Shown: positions 40,688 through 49,528, counted from the stretch's first letter. The stretch: DNA of 64,000 bases from Nostoc sp. FACHB-973 (GCF_014698115.1 NZ_JACJSJ010000031.1:1-64000), one strand, 5' to 3'. A program made the numbers and translations. Notes: generated by a model not told the origin, from the letters alone.

Positions 40688-41980
40688 ATGTCCCTAGCCT
40701 CATTCCTCGCGCGTCGATCGCTTCACTATGGCTGGCTCGTCGCGGGTTTAACATTTCTTGCTTTGTTGGTGGGAGCCGGAATTCGGTCTGCTCCCGGAGT
40801 TTTTATCGTCCCTCTTGAACAGGAATTCGGCTGGAGTAGAGCTACTATATCTTTGGCAATCTCGCTGAACTTGGTACTTTACGGACTAATCGGCCCTTTT
40901 GCTGCCACAGTCATGGAACGGATCGGCATTCGTCGGATGATGGTGTGTTCGCTGGCTGTGATTGCGATGGGTGTCGGTTTAACTACTTTGATGTCAGCGC
41001 CCTGGCAGTTAGTTTTGCTGTGGGGCATAGTTGTCGGTTCTGGTAGCGGAGTTATCGCCCTGGTTTTGGGTGCGATTGTTGTCAATCGCTGGTTCTTTGA
41101 AAGGCGGGGTTTGGTTTTAGGCGTCCTAACTGCGAGTACGGCTACTGGACAATTAGTGTTTTTACCTATACTGGCTTCAATCGCCGATCGCTTTGGCTGG
41201 CGAACTGCGGCTTTGATTCTCACTGGTGCAGCACTTTTAATTATTCCAGCGATCGCTATTTTTATGCGCGATCGACCGGCAGAAGTTGGTTTGCGACCCT
41301 TTGGCGACAACAGCGAAACTTCAGAAGTATTACAGCCAAAAGCAAATTCCATCGCCTCCACCCTCAACGCCCTTTGGCTGGGAATGCATAACCGCGACTT
41401 TTGGCTATTATTTGGTAGCTTTTTTATCTGCGGTGCTAGCACAAATGGGTTAATTGGTACTCATCTGATTCCCGCTTGTATCGATCATGGTATCCCGGAA
41501 GTCAAGGCCGCTGGTCTTTTGGCAATCATGGGTCTATTTGATTTTTTTGGGACAACTATTTCCGGCTGGCTATCCGATCGCTGGAATAATCGCTACTTAT
41601 TGTGTTGGTACTACGGACTGCGGGGTTTGTCTTTGATTTTCTTACCCTTCAGTTTCAATTTTTCCTTTTATGGACTTTCCGTGTTCGCCATCTTCTATGG
41701 ACTTGATTGGATTGCTACAGTACCGCCTACGGTACGTCTTGTTGCCAATGTCTTCGGTAAAGAAAATGTCGGCGTGATGTTCGGCTGGATTGTCGCAGGA
41801 CATCAAATCGGTGCAGCCACAGCAGCATTTGGAGCCGGGGTGTTAAGAACTTGGATGGGTAGTTATTTGCAGGCGTTTATTTTATCGGGCGTTCTATGCC
41901 TGATTGCCGCAGTTTGTGTACTGCGGATTGGTCAAAGTCCTACTAGGGGCAATTCACAATTATTACAACAGGAAAATTAA
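40688..41980 (+). CDS. Major facilitator superfamily transporter
   Basis: The protein is 430 residues with twelve membrane segments. It begins with HYGWLVAGLTFLALLVGAGIRSAPGVFIVPLEQEFGWSR, typical of the oxalate/formate antiporter-like (OFA, monocarboxylate) branch. The loop 2-3 signature is MERIGIRRMM and the mirror motif SGWLSDRWNNR is in the second half. Substrate not inferable; an exporter or importer of an organic anion is plausible. The next gene starts 4 bp downstream, so they form an operon. Confidence 0.88.
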   Translation: MSLASFLARRSLHYGWLVAGLTFLALLVGAGIRSAPGVFIVPLEQEFGWSRATISLAISLNLVLYGLIGPFAATVMERIGIRRMMVCSLAVIAMGVGLTTLMSAPWQLVLLWGIVVGSGSGVIALVLGAIVVNRWFFERRGLVLGVLTASTATGQLVFLPILASIADRFGWRTAALILTGAALLIIPAIAIFMRDRPAEVGLRPFGDNSETSEVLQPKANSIASTLNALWLGMHNRDFWLLFGSFFICGASTNGLIGTHLIPACIDHGIPEVKAAGLLAIMGLFDFFGTTISGWLSDRWNNRYLLCWYYGLRGLSLIFLPFSFNFSFYGLSVFAIFYGLDWIATVPPTVRLVANVFGKENVGVMFGWIVAGHQIGAATAAFGAGVLRTWMGSYLQAFILSGVLCLIAAVCVLRIGQSPTRGNSQLLQQEN

Positions 41981-41984
41981 AATC

Positions 41985-42674
41985 ATGGCAACAACAGCAT
42001 TGATAGTGGGAGCAGGTAGTGGACTAAGTGCCTCTTTAGCCCGCACCTTTGCCAAAGAAGGAATAAGTGTCGCTTTAGCTGCTCGACAAATTGAAAAACT
42101 CACCCAGCTAACTAGTGAAATTGGAGCGGTGAGTTTCGCCGCTGATGCCTCAAAACCAGATGAAGTGGAACAGTTATTTATTGATGTTGAAAATCAGCTA
42201 GGTTCCCCAAATATCGTGATTTATAACCCTAGTTTCCGCGTGCGGGGACCTTTGGTTGAGCTAGATCCCGCTGGGGTGGCAAAAACTCTAGAAGTGACTG
42301 CCTATGGTGGCTTTCTGGTTGCCCAAGCTGCTGCCAAACGGATGTTGCAGCATGGAGGTGGTGCGATCTTCTTTACAGGAGCCTCAGCAAGTGTTAAGGG
42401 TTTTCCTCAGTCTGCTCCTTTTGCAATGGGTAAATTTGCACTGCGCGGTTTAGCTCAGAGTATTGCTAGGGAATTAGCGCCAAAAAATATCCATGTGGCG
42501 CATTTTATAATTGATGGTGTAATTCGTTCAGCAGTTCGCCCAGATCCAGTGGATAATACTGATAGTACTCTCGATCCGGATGCGATCGCTCAAACTTATC
42601 TCAATATCCTCCGCCAACCCCGCAGTGCTTGGACATGGGAAGTAGAACTACGTCCGTGGGTAGAGAACTTCTAG
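41985..42674 (+). CDS. Short-chain dehydrogenase/reductase (atypical)
   Basis: From the ATG at 41985, 229 residues. The cofactor loop is VGAGSGLSASLARTFAKEG (GxGxGL instead of TGxxxGIG). YNPSFRVRG replaces the NNAG motif. The FTGASASVKG Ser is present, but the usual YxxxK Tyr is replaced: the region reads PFAMGKFALRGLAQS (FAMGK), so Tyr is Phe. Dehydrogenase activity is therefore uncertain. It starts 4 bp after the MFS stop; an upstream in-frame start inside MFS is rejected for lack of conservation. Confidence 0.85.
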   Translation: MATTALIVGAGSGLSASLARTFAKEGISVALAARQIEKLTQLTSEIGAVSFAADASKPDEVEQLFIDVENQLGSPNIVIYNPSFRVRGPLVELDPAGVAKTLEVTAYGGFLVAQAAAKRMLQHGGGAIFFTGASASVKGFPQSAPFAMGKFALRGLAQSIARELAPKNIHVAHFIIDGVIRSAVRPDPVDNTDSTLDPDAIAQTYLNILRQPRSAWTWEVELRPWVENF

Positions 42675-42708
42675 CCAAGATAATTGTTACAAGAATATTT
42701 TTGAACGT

Positions 42709-43479
42709 ATGAAAATTGATTTTGGTGCAACTGCTGTTGACTATGCAAAACACCGCGCTGGTTTTCCCAGTTCATTATTTAATAAACTGTCCGAATATGG
42801 TATCGGTTTACCAGGACAAAACATTGTTGACCTGGGCACAGGAACGGGAACACTAGCGCGGGGTTTTGCAGATAGGGGTGCTTATGTGATTGGTATCGAC
42901 CCATCAGTGTCACTTCTAGAACAAGCCAGACAGTTAAGTGAATCTGCCCAAATCAAAGTAGATTATCGAGTTGCAACTGCCGAAAATACTGAGTTACCAG
43001 ATGCCAGTGCTGATGTGGTCACTGCTGGACAGTGTTGGCATTGGTTTGACCGTGGGCGTGCTGTCAAAGAAATTACTCGGATATTGAGAGCGAATGGCAC
43101 AATTGCGATCGCTCATTTTGATTGGATACCTTTAAAAGGTAATGTCGTTGAAGCAACAGAACAACTGATCAAGGCTCATAATCCAGCGTGGAATCTGGCC
43201 GGCGGTAATGGATTGTATCCTCTGTGGTTACAAGATATTGGAGAAGGAGGATTTCGGGATATCCGCACATTTTCTTACGATGTATTTGTATCTTATACAC
43301 ATGAAGATTGGCGGGGACGAATTCGTGCTAGTGCGGGTGTGGGAGCCAGCTTAACACCAGAAAAGGTGGAAGTATTTGACCGAGAATTGGCGGTGTTACT
43401 GGAAGCAAAATATCCCACACCAATCCTGCAAGTTCACCATCGAGTGTGGGCGGCGATCGCTAAATCACCACAGCCATAG
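42709..43479 (+). CDS. Class I SAM-dependent methyltransferase
   Basis: The protein is 256 residues: motif I NIVDLGTGTGTLARGFADRG (about 39-58), VIGIDPSVSLLEQAR after it, and DASADVVTAGQCWHWFDR (motif II with the WHWF signature of UbiE/COQ5-like small-molecule methyltransferases). The C-terminal part has RIRASAGVGASL and YPTPILQVHHRVW, as in related bacterial proteins. The substrate is unknown. It is 34 bp after the atypical SDR and likely co-transcribed. Confidence 0.88.
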   Translation: MKIDFGATAVDYAKHRAGFPSSLFNKLSEYGIGLPGQNIVDLGTGTGTLARGFADRGAYVIGIDPSVSLLEQARQLSESAQIKVDYRVATAENTELPDASADVVTAGQCWHWFDRGRAVKEITRILRANGTIAIAHFDWIPLKGNVVEATEQLIKAHNPAWNLAGGNGLYPLWLQDIGEGGFRDIRTFSYDVFVSYTHEDWRGRIRASAGVGASLTPEKVEVFDRELAVLLEAKYPTPILQVHHRVWAAIAKSPQP

Positions 43480-43556
43480 TAATAATCGCAACTTACATAG
43501 TCAAATATGGTCAGAATTCACGGTAAAACATAAATATCCTCATTCAAGAAGTAACC

Positions 43557-44612
43557 GTGACTGTCCAGCTATCCCAACCTGACTTCCAGCGCCTTACCCG
43601 CATCGTACAGAATTTACCTGATTTTGCTAATGTGCGCGATCGCCGTCGTTTAGTCGCAGGCGCATTAGAAGGTGTCCCCCAAGCAGATACCATCCTGGCG
43701 CGTTTAGATTTAGATGGTTCACCAATGGGTGTTTCTGTAGAAGTTGTGCGCTTTTTAGCCCAATTTGGCCGGGTTGCTTATGATAAGGAAGCCCTTGCTG
43801 TCTTCCTCAACATCATTCAGGGTTTCACTGGGGATGAAGATCGAGATTTTATCTTTGAGTTATTTCAAAAATATCCCCTGAACGTTCCAGCCAGCCCCAA
43901 CCGTGGAATCGATAATTGGAAGGGGATGGATAGTGTAGCTGATGTCAAAGAAAGAATTATTGGTGAGAATACATTACGCGATATTTACATATTAAGCTTG
44001 GCTTTGGAAGCATCAAAAGCCGTCGTTCATATAGCAACTCAAACTGATTTGGGTACAGGTTTTATGATTGCACCTGATTTACTAATGACGAATAATCATG
44101 TCATTGATAGTCGGGAAGTAGCAGAAAAAAGTAATTTTAGCTTCAACTACCAATTGGATATTAACGGTAAAGAATGTCCAAAACAAACTATTGGAGCTTT
44201 AAAAGGAGGTACTTTTTACACTAACGAAGAACTCGACTATACAGTAGTAAATCTGAAAGACTTACCTGATTTTGGCAAACCCTTAATCTTACAAAAAAAG
44301 TTGATGCGACGAGATGATCGCGTAGCAATAATTCAACATCCTAGCGGTCGTGTGAAGAAAATTTCCATCCAAAATAACTTTGTTGCTTACGCCGACAATC
44401 AAGTATTACAATACACTACAAGTACAGAACCCGGTTCATCGGGATCGCCTGTTTTGGATGATGATTTCCAAGTAGTTGGTATTCACCATAGTGGAGGAAC
44501 GTTAATCGAACCAAATACGCAACGAAGGTATTTACGCAATGGGGGAACAAGTGCGATCGCTATATTAAATGACTTAAAAAATAACGCACCAGAAATTTAC
44601 GCACGATTATAA
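43557..44612 (+). CDS. Trypsin-like protease with effector-associated N-terminal domain
   Basis: The protein is 351 residues from GTG. Residues 1-100 form a helical death-like/effector-associated domain (LTRIVQNLPDFANVRDRRRLVAGAL is its first two helices). Residues about 160-340 are a chymotrypsin-fold protease: His in LMTNNHVID, Asp in EELDYTVVNL, Ser in EPGSSGSPVLDDDF, followed by VVGIHHSGG. No signal peptide, so it is intracellular. Such EAD-protease fusions in cyanobacteria are thought to act in immunity or cell-death modules. It is followed 12 bp later by an EAD-WD40 protein. Confidence 0.85.
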   Translation: MTVQLSQPDFQRLTRIVQNLPDFANVRDRRRLVAGALEGVPQADTILARLDLDGSPMGVSVEVVRFLAQFGRVAYDKEALAVFLNIIQGFTGDEDRDFIFELFQKYPLNVPASPNRGIDNWKGMDSVADVKERIIGENTLRDIYILSLALEASKAVVHIATQTDLGTGFMIAPDLLMTNNHVIDSREVAEKSNFSFNYQLDINGKECPKQTIGALKGGTFYTNEELDYTVVNLKDLPDFGKPLILQKKLMRRDDRVAIIQHPSGRVKKISIQNNFVAYADNQVLQYTTSTEPGSSGSPVLDDDFQVVGIHHSGGTLIEPNTQRRYLRNGGTSAIAILNDLKNNAPEIYARL

Positions 44613-44623
44613 GATTAATTTAG

Positions 44624-46255
44624 ATGGCACAAATCAGTGGGGAAATTATCCAAGAATTATCGCGTGTGTTGCAACCATGTATGTGGGATAAACAACAACG
44701 TCGGTCTTATCTGATTATGGCTTTTGGGACTAATCCAAATGTATTGAATCGTTTAGTGTGGGATACGTCTTTTGATATTTTTATTCCCCAAATGATCAAC
44801 GAACTAGTAGCATTTGGAGAAATTACACCCGGCAAACCTGCACTTTGTAGTTTATTGGAAGTCATACGTGAAACTGTAGGACTAGATAATCAGCAAAAAA
44901 TTGATAATTTGCTGCGAAAGATTACAGAAGAACTGACAAAAAAAGAAAATCAGGCAATAAATAGCGAATTAATCCAAAAAATATTAGCCTTACTTAGACC
45001 ATTGATGGAAAATGAAAGCCACCGTCGGGGGTATTTATTCAGAGCATTGGGGACAAATACGCCTGTGCAGTATCGTCTAAATTTCAACACGCCCACGAAT
45101 GAGTTTATTCCTAATTTGGTAAATGAATTAGTCAGCTTTGGAGAAATTGCCCCTGGTCAACCTGCACTTTGCGCGTTGCTTGAGGTGATTCGTCAGGATG
45201 TAGGCGAAGATAATCAGATCAAAATAGATAATTTACTTCAACAAATTAAAAGAGAATATACTGAATCCAAAAGACCACTAGATAATAGCTACAGAAATAC
45301 AAAAATTCTCAGCGAACATTCAGATTTTGTTTTGTGTGTTGCTATTAGCCCAGATGGAAAAATGCTTGCTAGTGGCGATCGCCATCGCACAATCAAATTA
45401 TGGAACTTGACCACTGGAGAATTGGTAACTACTTTAACTGGACATTCCAGCGAAGTTTTCGGTGTTGACTTTAGTCCAGATGGACAAACTCTAGCAAGTG
45501 CCAGCAATATGGAATTTCAGGATGGAAATATCAAGTTGTGGGATATACGCACAGGTAGAGTTAAACAAACTTTAGGCAGTTCTTTAGTTTCCTTGCGGAC
45601 TAGTTGCGTCGCCTTTAGCCCCGATGGAGAAACTCTAGCTACTGGACATTTTGACGCTGCTATTAGACTTTGGCATCCCATTAGCGGAAAAGAGATACGC
45701 ACTTTAAGAGGGCATGGATGGGATGTCAATTCTCTTACCTTTAGTCCAGATGGACGGTTTTTAGTCAGCGGTGGAATTGATGGCGCAATTATGATTTGGA
45801 ATTGGCGCAATGGAGAGAGAATACGTACACTAAATCGCCCTTCCGACTTTTTTGGTTCGATGGTGTCTTGGTTCGATCGCTCCGTAGGATCAATTCGCTC
45901 AGTTGCTATTAGTCCTGATGGACAAACCATTGCCAGTGGAGGTAGTAGTGCCGGTGATAATGGTGTTTCTAATCCACCAATAAAGCTGTGGAATATAAGT
46001 ACTGGAAGAGAAGAGCGTATTTTTACTGGTCACACAGATTCGGTGAATGCGATCGCATTTAGTCCGACAGAAAAAATTATTGCCAGCGGAGGTGAAGATA
46101 ATACAATCCAAATTTGGAATTATCAAACAGGAGAACTCATACAGACTCTTGAGCTTAAAAGTCCTGTAAATTGTCTTGCTTTCAGTCCCCGCGACAAAAT
46201 TCTAGTTAGTGGTGGTGGTGATTCCAAAATTAGGATTTGGACTCTATCTTCCTAA
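44624..46255 (+). CDS. WD40 protein with two tandem effector-associated-like domains
   Basis: The protein is 543 residues. Residues about 1-105 and 113-205 are two copies of one helical domain (LSRVLQPCMWDKQQRRSYL / LALLRPLMENESHRRGYLF; each ends PALCxLLEVIRxxVGxDNQxKIDNLL). Residues about 225-540 hold about seven WD40 repeats (FSPDGQTLASASNMEFQDGNIKLWD and related blocks). It has no enzymatic domain, so it should be the scaffold or sensor partner of the preceding protease through domain-domain contact. The 12-bp spacing argues for one transcript. Confidence 0.88.
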   Translation: MAQISGEIIQELSRVLQPCMWDKQQRRSYLIMAFGTNPNVLNRLVWDTSFDIFIPQMINELVAFGEITPGKPALCSLLEVIRETVGLDNQQKIDNLLRKITEELTKKENQAINSELIQKILALLRPLMENESHRRGYLFRALGTNTPVQYRLNFNTPTNEFIPNLVNELVSFGEIAPGQPALCALLEVIRQDVGEDNQIKIDNLLQQIKREYTESKRPLDNSYRNTKILSEHSDFVLCVAISPDGKMLASGDRHRTIKLWNLTTGELVTTLTGHSSEVFGVDFSPDGQTLASASNMEFQDGNIKLWDIRTGRVKQTLGSSLVSLRTSCVAFSPDGETLATGHFDAAIRLWHPISGKEIRTLRGHGWDVNSLTFSPDGRFLVSGGIDGAIMIWNWRNGERIRTLNRPSDFFGSMVSWFDRSVGSIRSVAISPDGQTIASGGSSAGDNGVSNPPIKLWNISTGREERIFTGHTDSVNAIAFSPTEKIIASGGEDNTIQIWNYQTGELIQTLELKSPVNCLAFSPRDKILVSGGGDSKIRIWTLSS

Positions 46256-46266
46256 AAAAGTACGAA

Positions 46267-46527
46267 CTAGAGAGCTAGTCCAGCTTGTGTAGCTTCGGGA
46301 ATTTCAATCAATTCCCCAGTTTTGACATCGTAGAGGTAGCCATAAATCGGAATTTCTGGGGGTACTAATGGGTGAGAGCGAATCCGTTTCACATCTGCAT
46401 AGACACTTTGTGCTTGTTCGCCGATAGTCAACCAATCAATGAACTCAGCTTCGCTCGATCCTCCTCCAGAATCAACATCATGCCAACCCGTCTCGTCTAT
46501 CTTCGCGGTTTTGAGACTTCATATCTC
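46267..46527 (-). pseudogene. Beta-carbonic anhydrase C-terminal fragment
   Basis: The minus-strand frame ends at TAG (46267-46269) and reads [10 protein letters not shown], then [40 protein letters not shown] and [15 protein letters not shown]. The segment [12 protein letters not shown]...[15 protein letters not shown] matches the C-terminus of Cab-type beta carbonic anhydrases. The N-terminal two thirds, with the zinc ligands, are missing: an in-frame TGA lies a few codons before the matching region and no start exists. The fragment is a decayed gene, probably cut by rearrangement. Confidence 0.65.
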
Positions 46528-46623
46528 TATGAAGATGTTTTAAAAGTCAAAATATATACTTGAAATCTCTTTCTTCGTAGGAGAGAGGCTTTGAAACCCC
46601 TATTCCAGCAACAAAAGTTTTTC

Positions 46624-46652
46624 CCTAACCCTCTTCTAAAAGGAGAGGGTTA
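46624..46652. terminator. Hairpin CTAACCCTC...GAGAGGGTTAG
   Basis: CTAACCCTCTTC and GGAGAGGGTTAG form a stem of 10-11 bp with a short loop. It lies 3' of the minus-strand gene at 46668-47129 (16 bases past its stop). Confidence 0.5.
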
Positions 46653-46667
46653 GAGAGAGGGACTAAT

Positions 46668-47129
46668 TTAACCGTTGGAGAATAAAACGGGAGAATCGAG
46701 AATCTTCAACTGGATCAATACCAAAATCAACAAGGTATAAACTGTTGAAGTAATTAGACCCGTAAATAACTCTTTTTTGAGGTTATGCTCTTTGGGTTCT
46801 TTTTGAAATATCTCCTGAGAACCAAATTGCATCAAAAGAATTCCCACAATATTAGAGAGCCAGTACCCTATAATAGAACAAGGTAAAAGTAATTTCGGGA
46901 AAAACAAGCTGCATCCATAGCCAAAACCATAAGCTATTGGCAGATTAAAAAGTAAGTCATTCCACCAACATAGTGGTGACAATAAATATCCCAGTACTAG
47001 AAAAAAACCGCCTCTGAGCTTTTTGAAAATGTCTTTTTTGAACTCCTTTGAAATAGTTGGCTCTAACTGCTCAGTCATTGTCTGGTTTTCGAGGCTTAAC
47101 TCTTGACTTACTTTCTCGACGCTTTGCAT
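46668..47129 (-). CDS. Membrane protein of unknown function
   Basis: The protein is 153 residues: a polar N-terminus (about 1-38), three to four hydrophobic stretches (about 40-60, 62-82 and 80-100, 120-142) and an intervening charged loop (EIFQKEPKEHNLKKE). The motif SPLCWWNDLLFNLPIAYGFGY looks conserved and is not in a family I can name. A second ATG at residue 18 is an alternative start. Nothing adjacent shows a link. Confidence 0.55.
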   Translation of the reverse strand: MQSVEKVSQELSLENQTMTEQLEPTISKEFKKDIFKKLRGGFFLVLGYLLSPLCWWNDLLFNLPIAYGFGYGCSLFFPKLLLPCSIIGYWLSNIVGILLMQFGSQEIFQKEPKEHNLKKELFTGLITSTVYTLLILVLIQLKILDSPVLFSNG

Positions 47130-47235
47130 AAAAACCCACTATTCCTATCTACTTAGTGTAGTTTAAACTAAAAGCTAGACCAAAGTCTAGTACACAAGTG
47201 ATACTATTTTGGGTTGTTGACACTAAAACTTCTAC

Positions 47236-47380
47236 TAATTGTCATTAGTCATTAGTCATTGATCACTTGTACTGGGCGGAGCCGAAGTATTAGTCATTAG
47301 TCATTGGCTATTTCTCCCTCATCTCCCTCATCTCCCTCATCTCCCTCATCTCCCTCATCTCCCCATCTCGTCATCTCCTC
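47236..47380. repeat. GTCATTA and CTCCCTCAT tandem repeats
   Basis: GTCATTA heptamers (47239-47263 and 47288-47306) with a GGCGGAGCCGAAG insert, then about seven CTCCCTCAT nonamers (47313-47373). The sequence is non-coding. Confidence 0.8.
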
Positions 47381-47454
47381 CATAGATATAGCCGTTGCAG
47401 AAATGTAAAATAATAATAGCTACAATAAAACTACTGAACTATCTGAATAGGAAA

Positions 47455-47727
47455 ATGACAGATTTAACTGCAAATAATACATTTGTCATAGCAGGAATTG
47501 TGTTTATAACAATTGCTGTCATCGGGCAATCTAAATTAGGTTTTATTGAAATTAATCCAGGTTGCTTTGGCAGATTTTTGGCTTTAATTATTGGGATTTC
47601 AAGTCTTTTATATGCTGTGGGATTATTAAATTTCTCAGTGGTAAATCTTGATTCCCTAAGAACTTATCTACTAGAACTAATTCAACAGAGTCTAAGCTCA
47701 ATTAATGAACTTTTACAAGGTTCATAA
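47455..47727 (+). CDS. Small two-helix membrane protein
   Basis: From the ATG at 47455, 90 residues. Two hydrophobic segments (about 8-24 and 38-58) flank a polar loop with GFIEINPGCFGR; the C-terminus (LRTYLLELIQQSLSSINELL) is an amphipathic helix. The family is not recognised. AGGAAA lies 5-10 bases before the ATG. An upstream in-frame start adds 20 residues of no obvious conservation. Confidence 0.55.
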   Translation: MTDLTANNTFVIAGIVFITIAVIGQSKLGFIEINPGCFGRFLALIIGISSLLYAVGLLNFSVVNLDSLRTYLLELIQQSLSSINELLQGS

Positions 47728-47770
47728 TGATTGGTAGGCATTGAAATTGGGGTAAATTTTAATATTTTGC

Positions 47771-47805
47771 GGTTAAGGGTAAAAGCGTTAATTTACCCTT
47801 TAACC
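47771..47805. terminator. Bidirectional hairpin between convergent genes
   Basis: GGTTAAGGGTAAA...TTTACCCTTTAACC forms a 12-13 bp stem with an 8-base loop, in the gap between the convergent 47455-47727 and 47819-48397 genes. Confidence 0.6.
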
Positions 47806-47818
47806 TTTGAAAGTAAAA

Positions 47819-48397
47819 TTAATAATACGCTCCTAGAAGGCTGTAACTGAGACTAACTAGGACTAATAAGGTAACAATCACATAAATAAATTCTCGCTTT
47901 AGCAGAAAAGCTAATAGAGAAATGACTACCCGTAAAATTGGAGTAGCAATTAGTAGTAATAGTCCCAGTTGAATAATACCGCGTAGGCGTAGCCCGCCGT
48001 AGGCATCGCTACCTGAGAAAACTGCTTGCACTACACCTGCTGGTGAGCGAAATTGCAATGGTTCTCCCCGAAAAAAGTGATATTCAGCAGGTTCAGCACC
48101 ATGATGAATCAAGTAGAGGATACCGCCCAATAAAACTACAGCACTAGCTATCAAAACGCCATATTTAAGCAGGTTACTTAGCAAATATTCTAATTGTTGT
48201 TCACTTGATGTTTTCGTTACGTTCTTGTTAGCATCAACTTCCGAGCGATTCGGCAATTGTGGCACTGTGCTAACCTGGTGTTCTTCCAACTTCTCAAGAT
48301 CAGAGTGTGAATTTTCCGGCGGTAAGCTTAGTGCAATGACTTTACTCTCTGCCTGTGCCGATGATGCCCAGCGAAAACCAGTATTTAATTTATACAT
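47819..48397 (-). CDS. DUF1634 membrane protein, partner of TauE/SafE
   Basis: DUF1634 proteins are small three-helix membrane proteins that usually follow TauE/SafE transporters. The protein is 192 residues: about 75 polar residues, then helices at about 77-97, 130-150 and 165-188. The motifs are YGVLIASAVVLLGGILYLIHHG and IIQLGLLLLIATPILRVVISLLAF. The segment GSDAYGGLRLRG is encoded by a repeat palindrome (47981-48009) inserted in frame at a loop. It starts 1 bp after the TauE/SafE stop, so both form one operon. Confidence 0.85.
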   Translation of the reverse strand: MYKLNTGFRWASSAQAESKVIALSLPPENSHSDLEKLEEHQVSTVPQLPNRSEVDANKNVTKTSSEQQLEYLLSNLLKYGVLIASAVVLLGGILYLIHHGAEPAEYHFFRGEPLQFRSPAGVVQAVFSGSDAYGGLRLRGIIQLGLLLLIATPILRVVISLLAFLLKREFIYVIVTLLVLVSLSYSLLGAYY

Positions 48398-48398
48398 T

Positions 48399-49235
48399 TT
48401 ACAGCCCCCCTATTAAATTGTTGTAAACCATCTTTAAAGCCATTACCACCAACACAACGCTGAAAATAATTCTTAAAATCTGCGTATTAGCCCCTGCAAG
48501 AACTCGTGCGCCCAAAAAAGCACCAGGTAATACTCCCAACATTACCGGCATAGATAGTCCTGGATCGATGTAACCTCGTGCTAAATAAACTCCGGCTGAG
48601 GCTGCTGCTGTGACGCCGATCATAAAATTGCTAGTGGTAGTAGAAACTTTGAAGGGTAGGCGCATAGCTTGATCCATCGCTAATACCTTAAATCCGCCGG
48701 AACCAATACCAAGCAATCCAGAAAGCACCCCAGCTAGAATCATCATCCCAAACCCCATTGGTACTGAATGGACTTGATAAGACATCAGTCCATCAGGAGT
48801 TGGATAACTGTTATTGAGTTTTAGATAGTTTGCTAAGGCGTCTGCTGGTTCATCTTCAGTATTTTCTACTCTCGGTCGTTGTGAAAGGTATGCTGAATAA
48901 ATCAGGACGATCGCTAATACAATAGTTAGGGCTTTCACAGACACAAAAGTAGCAATCATAGCGCCGGCGATCGCGCCGATAGTTGTCCCTACTTCTAAAA
49001 ACATCCCCAATCGTAAATTGGTATAGCCTTTTTTGATGTAAGTAGATGCTGCACCCAAAGAAGTAGCAATTACAGATACTAAGGAAGCACCAACGGCATA
49101 TCGAAGATCGACACCAAATACTGAAGTTAATAAAGGAACAATTACTACTCCACCCCCTAACCCAGTTAACGCGCCTAAAAAGCCAGCGCTAAATGAACCA
49201 ATCCAAACTAGTAAAGAAAATTCTAAAATTGACAA
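48399..49235 (-). CDS. TauE/SafE family (sulfite exporter-like) transporter
   Basis: Members export or import sulfite, sulfoacetate and other small anions. The 278-residue protein has about eight membrane helices arranged as two repeats. The signatures are GFLGALTGLGGGVVIVPLL near residue 20 and GVLSGLLGIGSGGFKV near 170. It is followed by the DUF1634 gene after 1 bp. The anion carried cannot be told from sequence. Confidence 0.9.
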   Translation of the reverse strand: MSILEFSLLVWIGSFSAGFLGALTGLGGGVVIVPLLTSVFGVDLRYAVGASLVSVIATSLGAASTYIKKGYTNLRLGMFLEVGTTIGAIAGAMIATFVSVKALTIVLAIVLIYSAYLSQRPRVENTEDEPADALANYLKLNNSYPTPDGLMSYQVHSVPMGFGMMILAGVLSGLLGIGSGGFKVLAMDQAMRLPFKVSTTTSNFMIGVTAAASAGVYLARGYIDPGLSMPVMLGVLPGAFLGARVLAGANTQILRIIFSVVLVVMALKMVYNNLIGGL

Positions 49236-49329
49236 ATTTCATACCTCTTTTTTTTACATGTATATCAAGATGCCAAAATAATTTTTGTATTCTTTAAAAC
49301 TTAAATGCCAAGTTGCTTACTGTTGACAG

Positions 49330-49527
49330 GTTTAGTGGTTCATATTTTTGGGGAGTTGGGACGCGGGGACACGAAGACGGGGGGATACGGGGACGCAGGG
49401 ACGCGGGGACACGGAGACGCTCTGACGCGGGGAATAACAAATAACCAATGATTAATAACCAATGATTAATGACCAATGATTAATGACCAATGATTAATGA
49501 CCAATGACTAATGACTAATGACTAATG
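49330..49527. repeat. Heptamer repeats and GGGGACGC units
   Basis: GGGGACGCGGGGACACGG-type units (49355-49432) followed by about twelve TAATGAC/CAATGAT heptamers (49440-49527) up to the stop codon of the CadD-like gene. Confidence 0.8.
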
Positions 49528-49528
49528 A

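Noticed and set aside
41730..41760. GTACCGCCTACGGTAC as inserted repeat in the MFS gene
   Set aside because: A short palindrome, but the encoded ATVPPTVRLVA fits normal MFS sequence, so no insertion is indicated.
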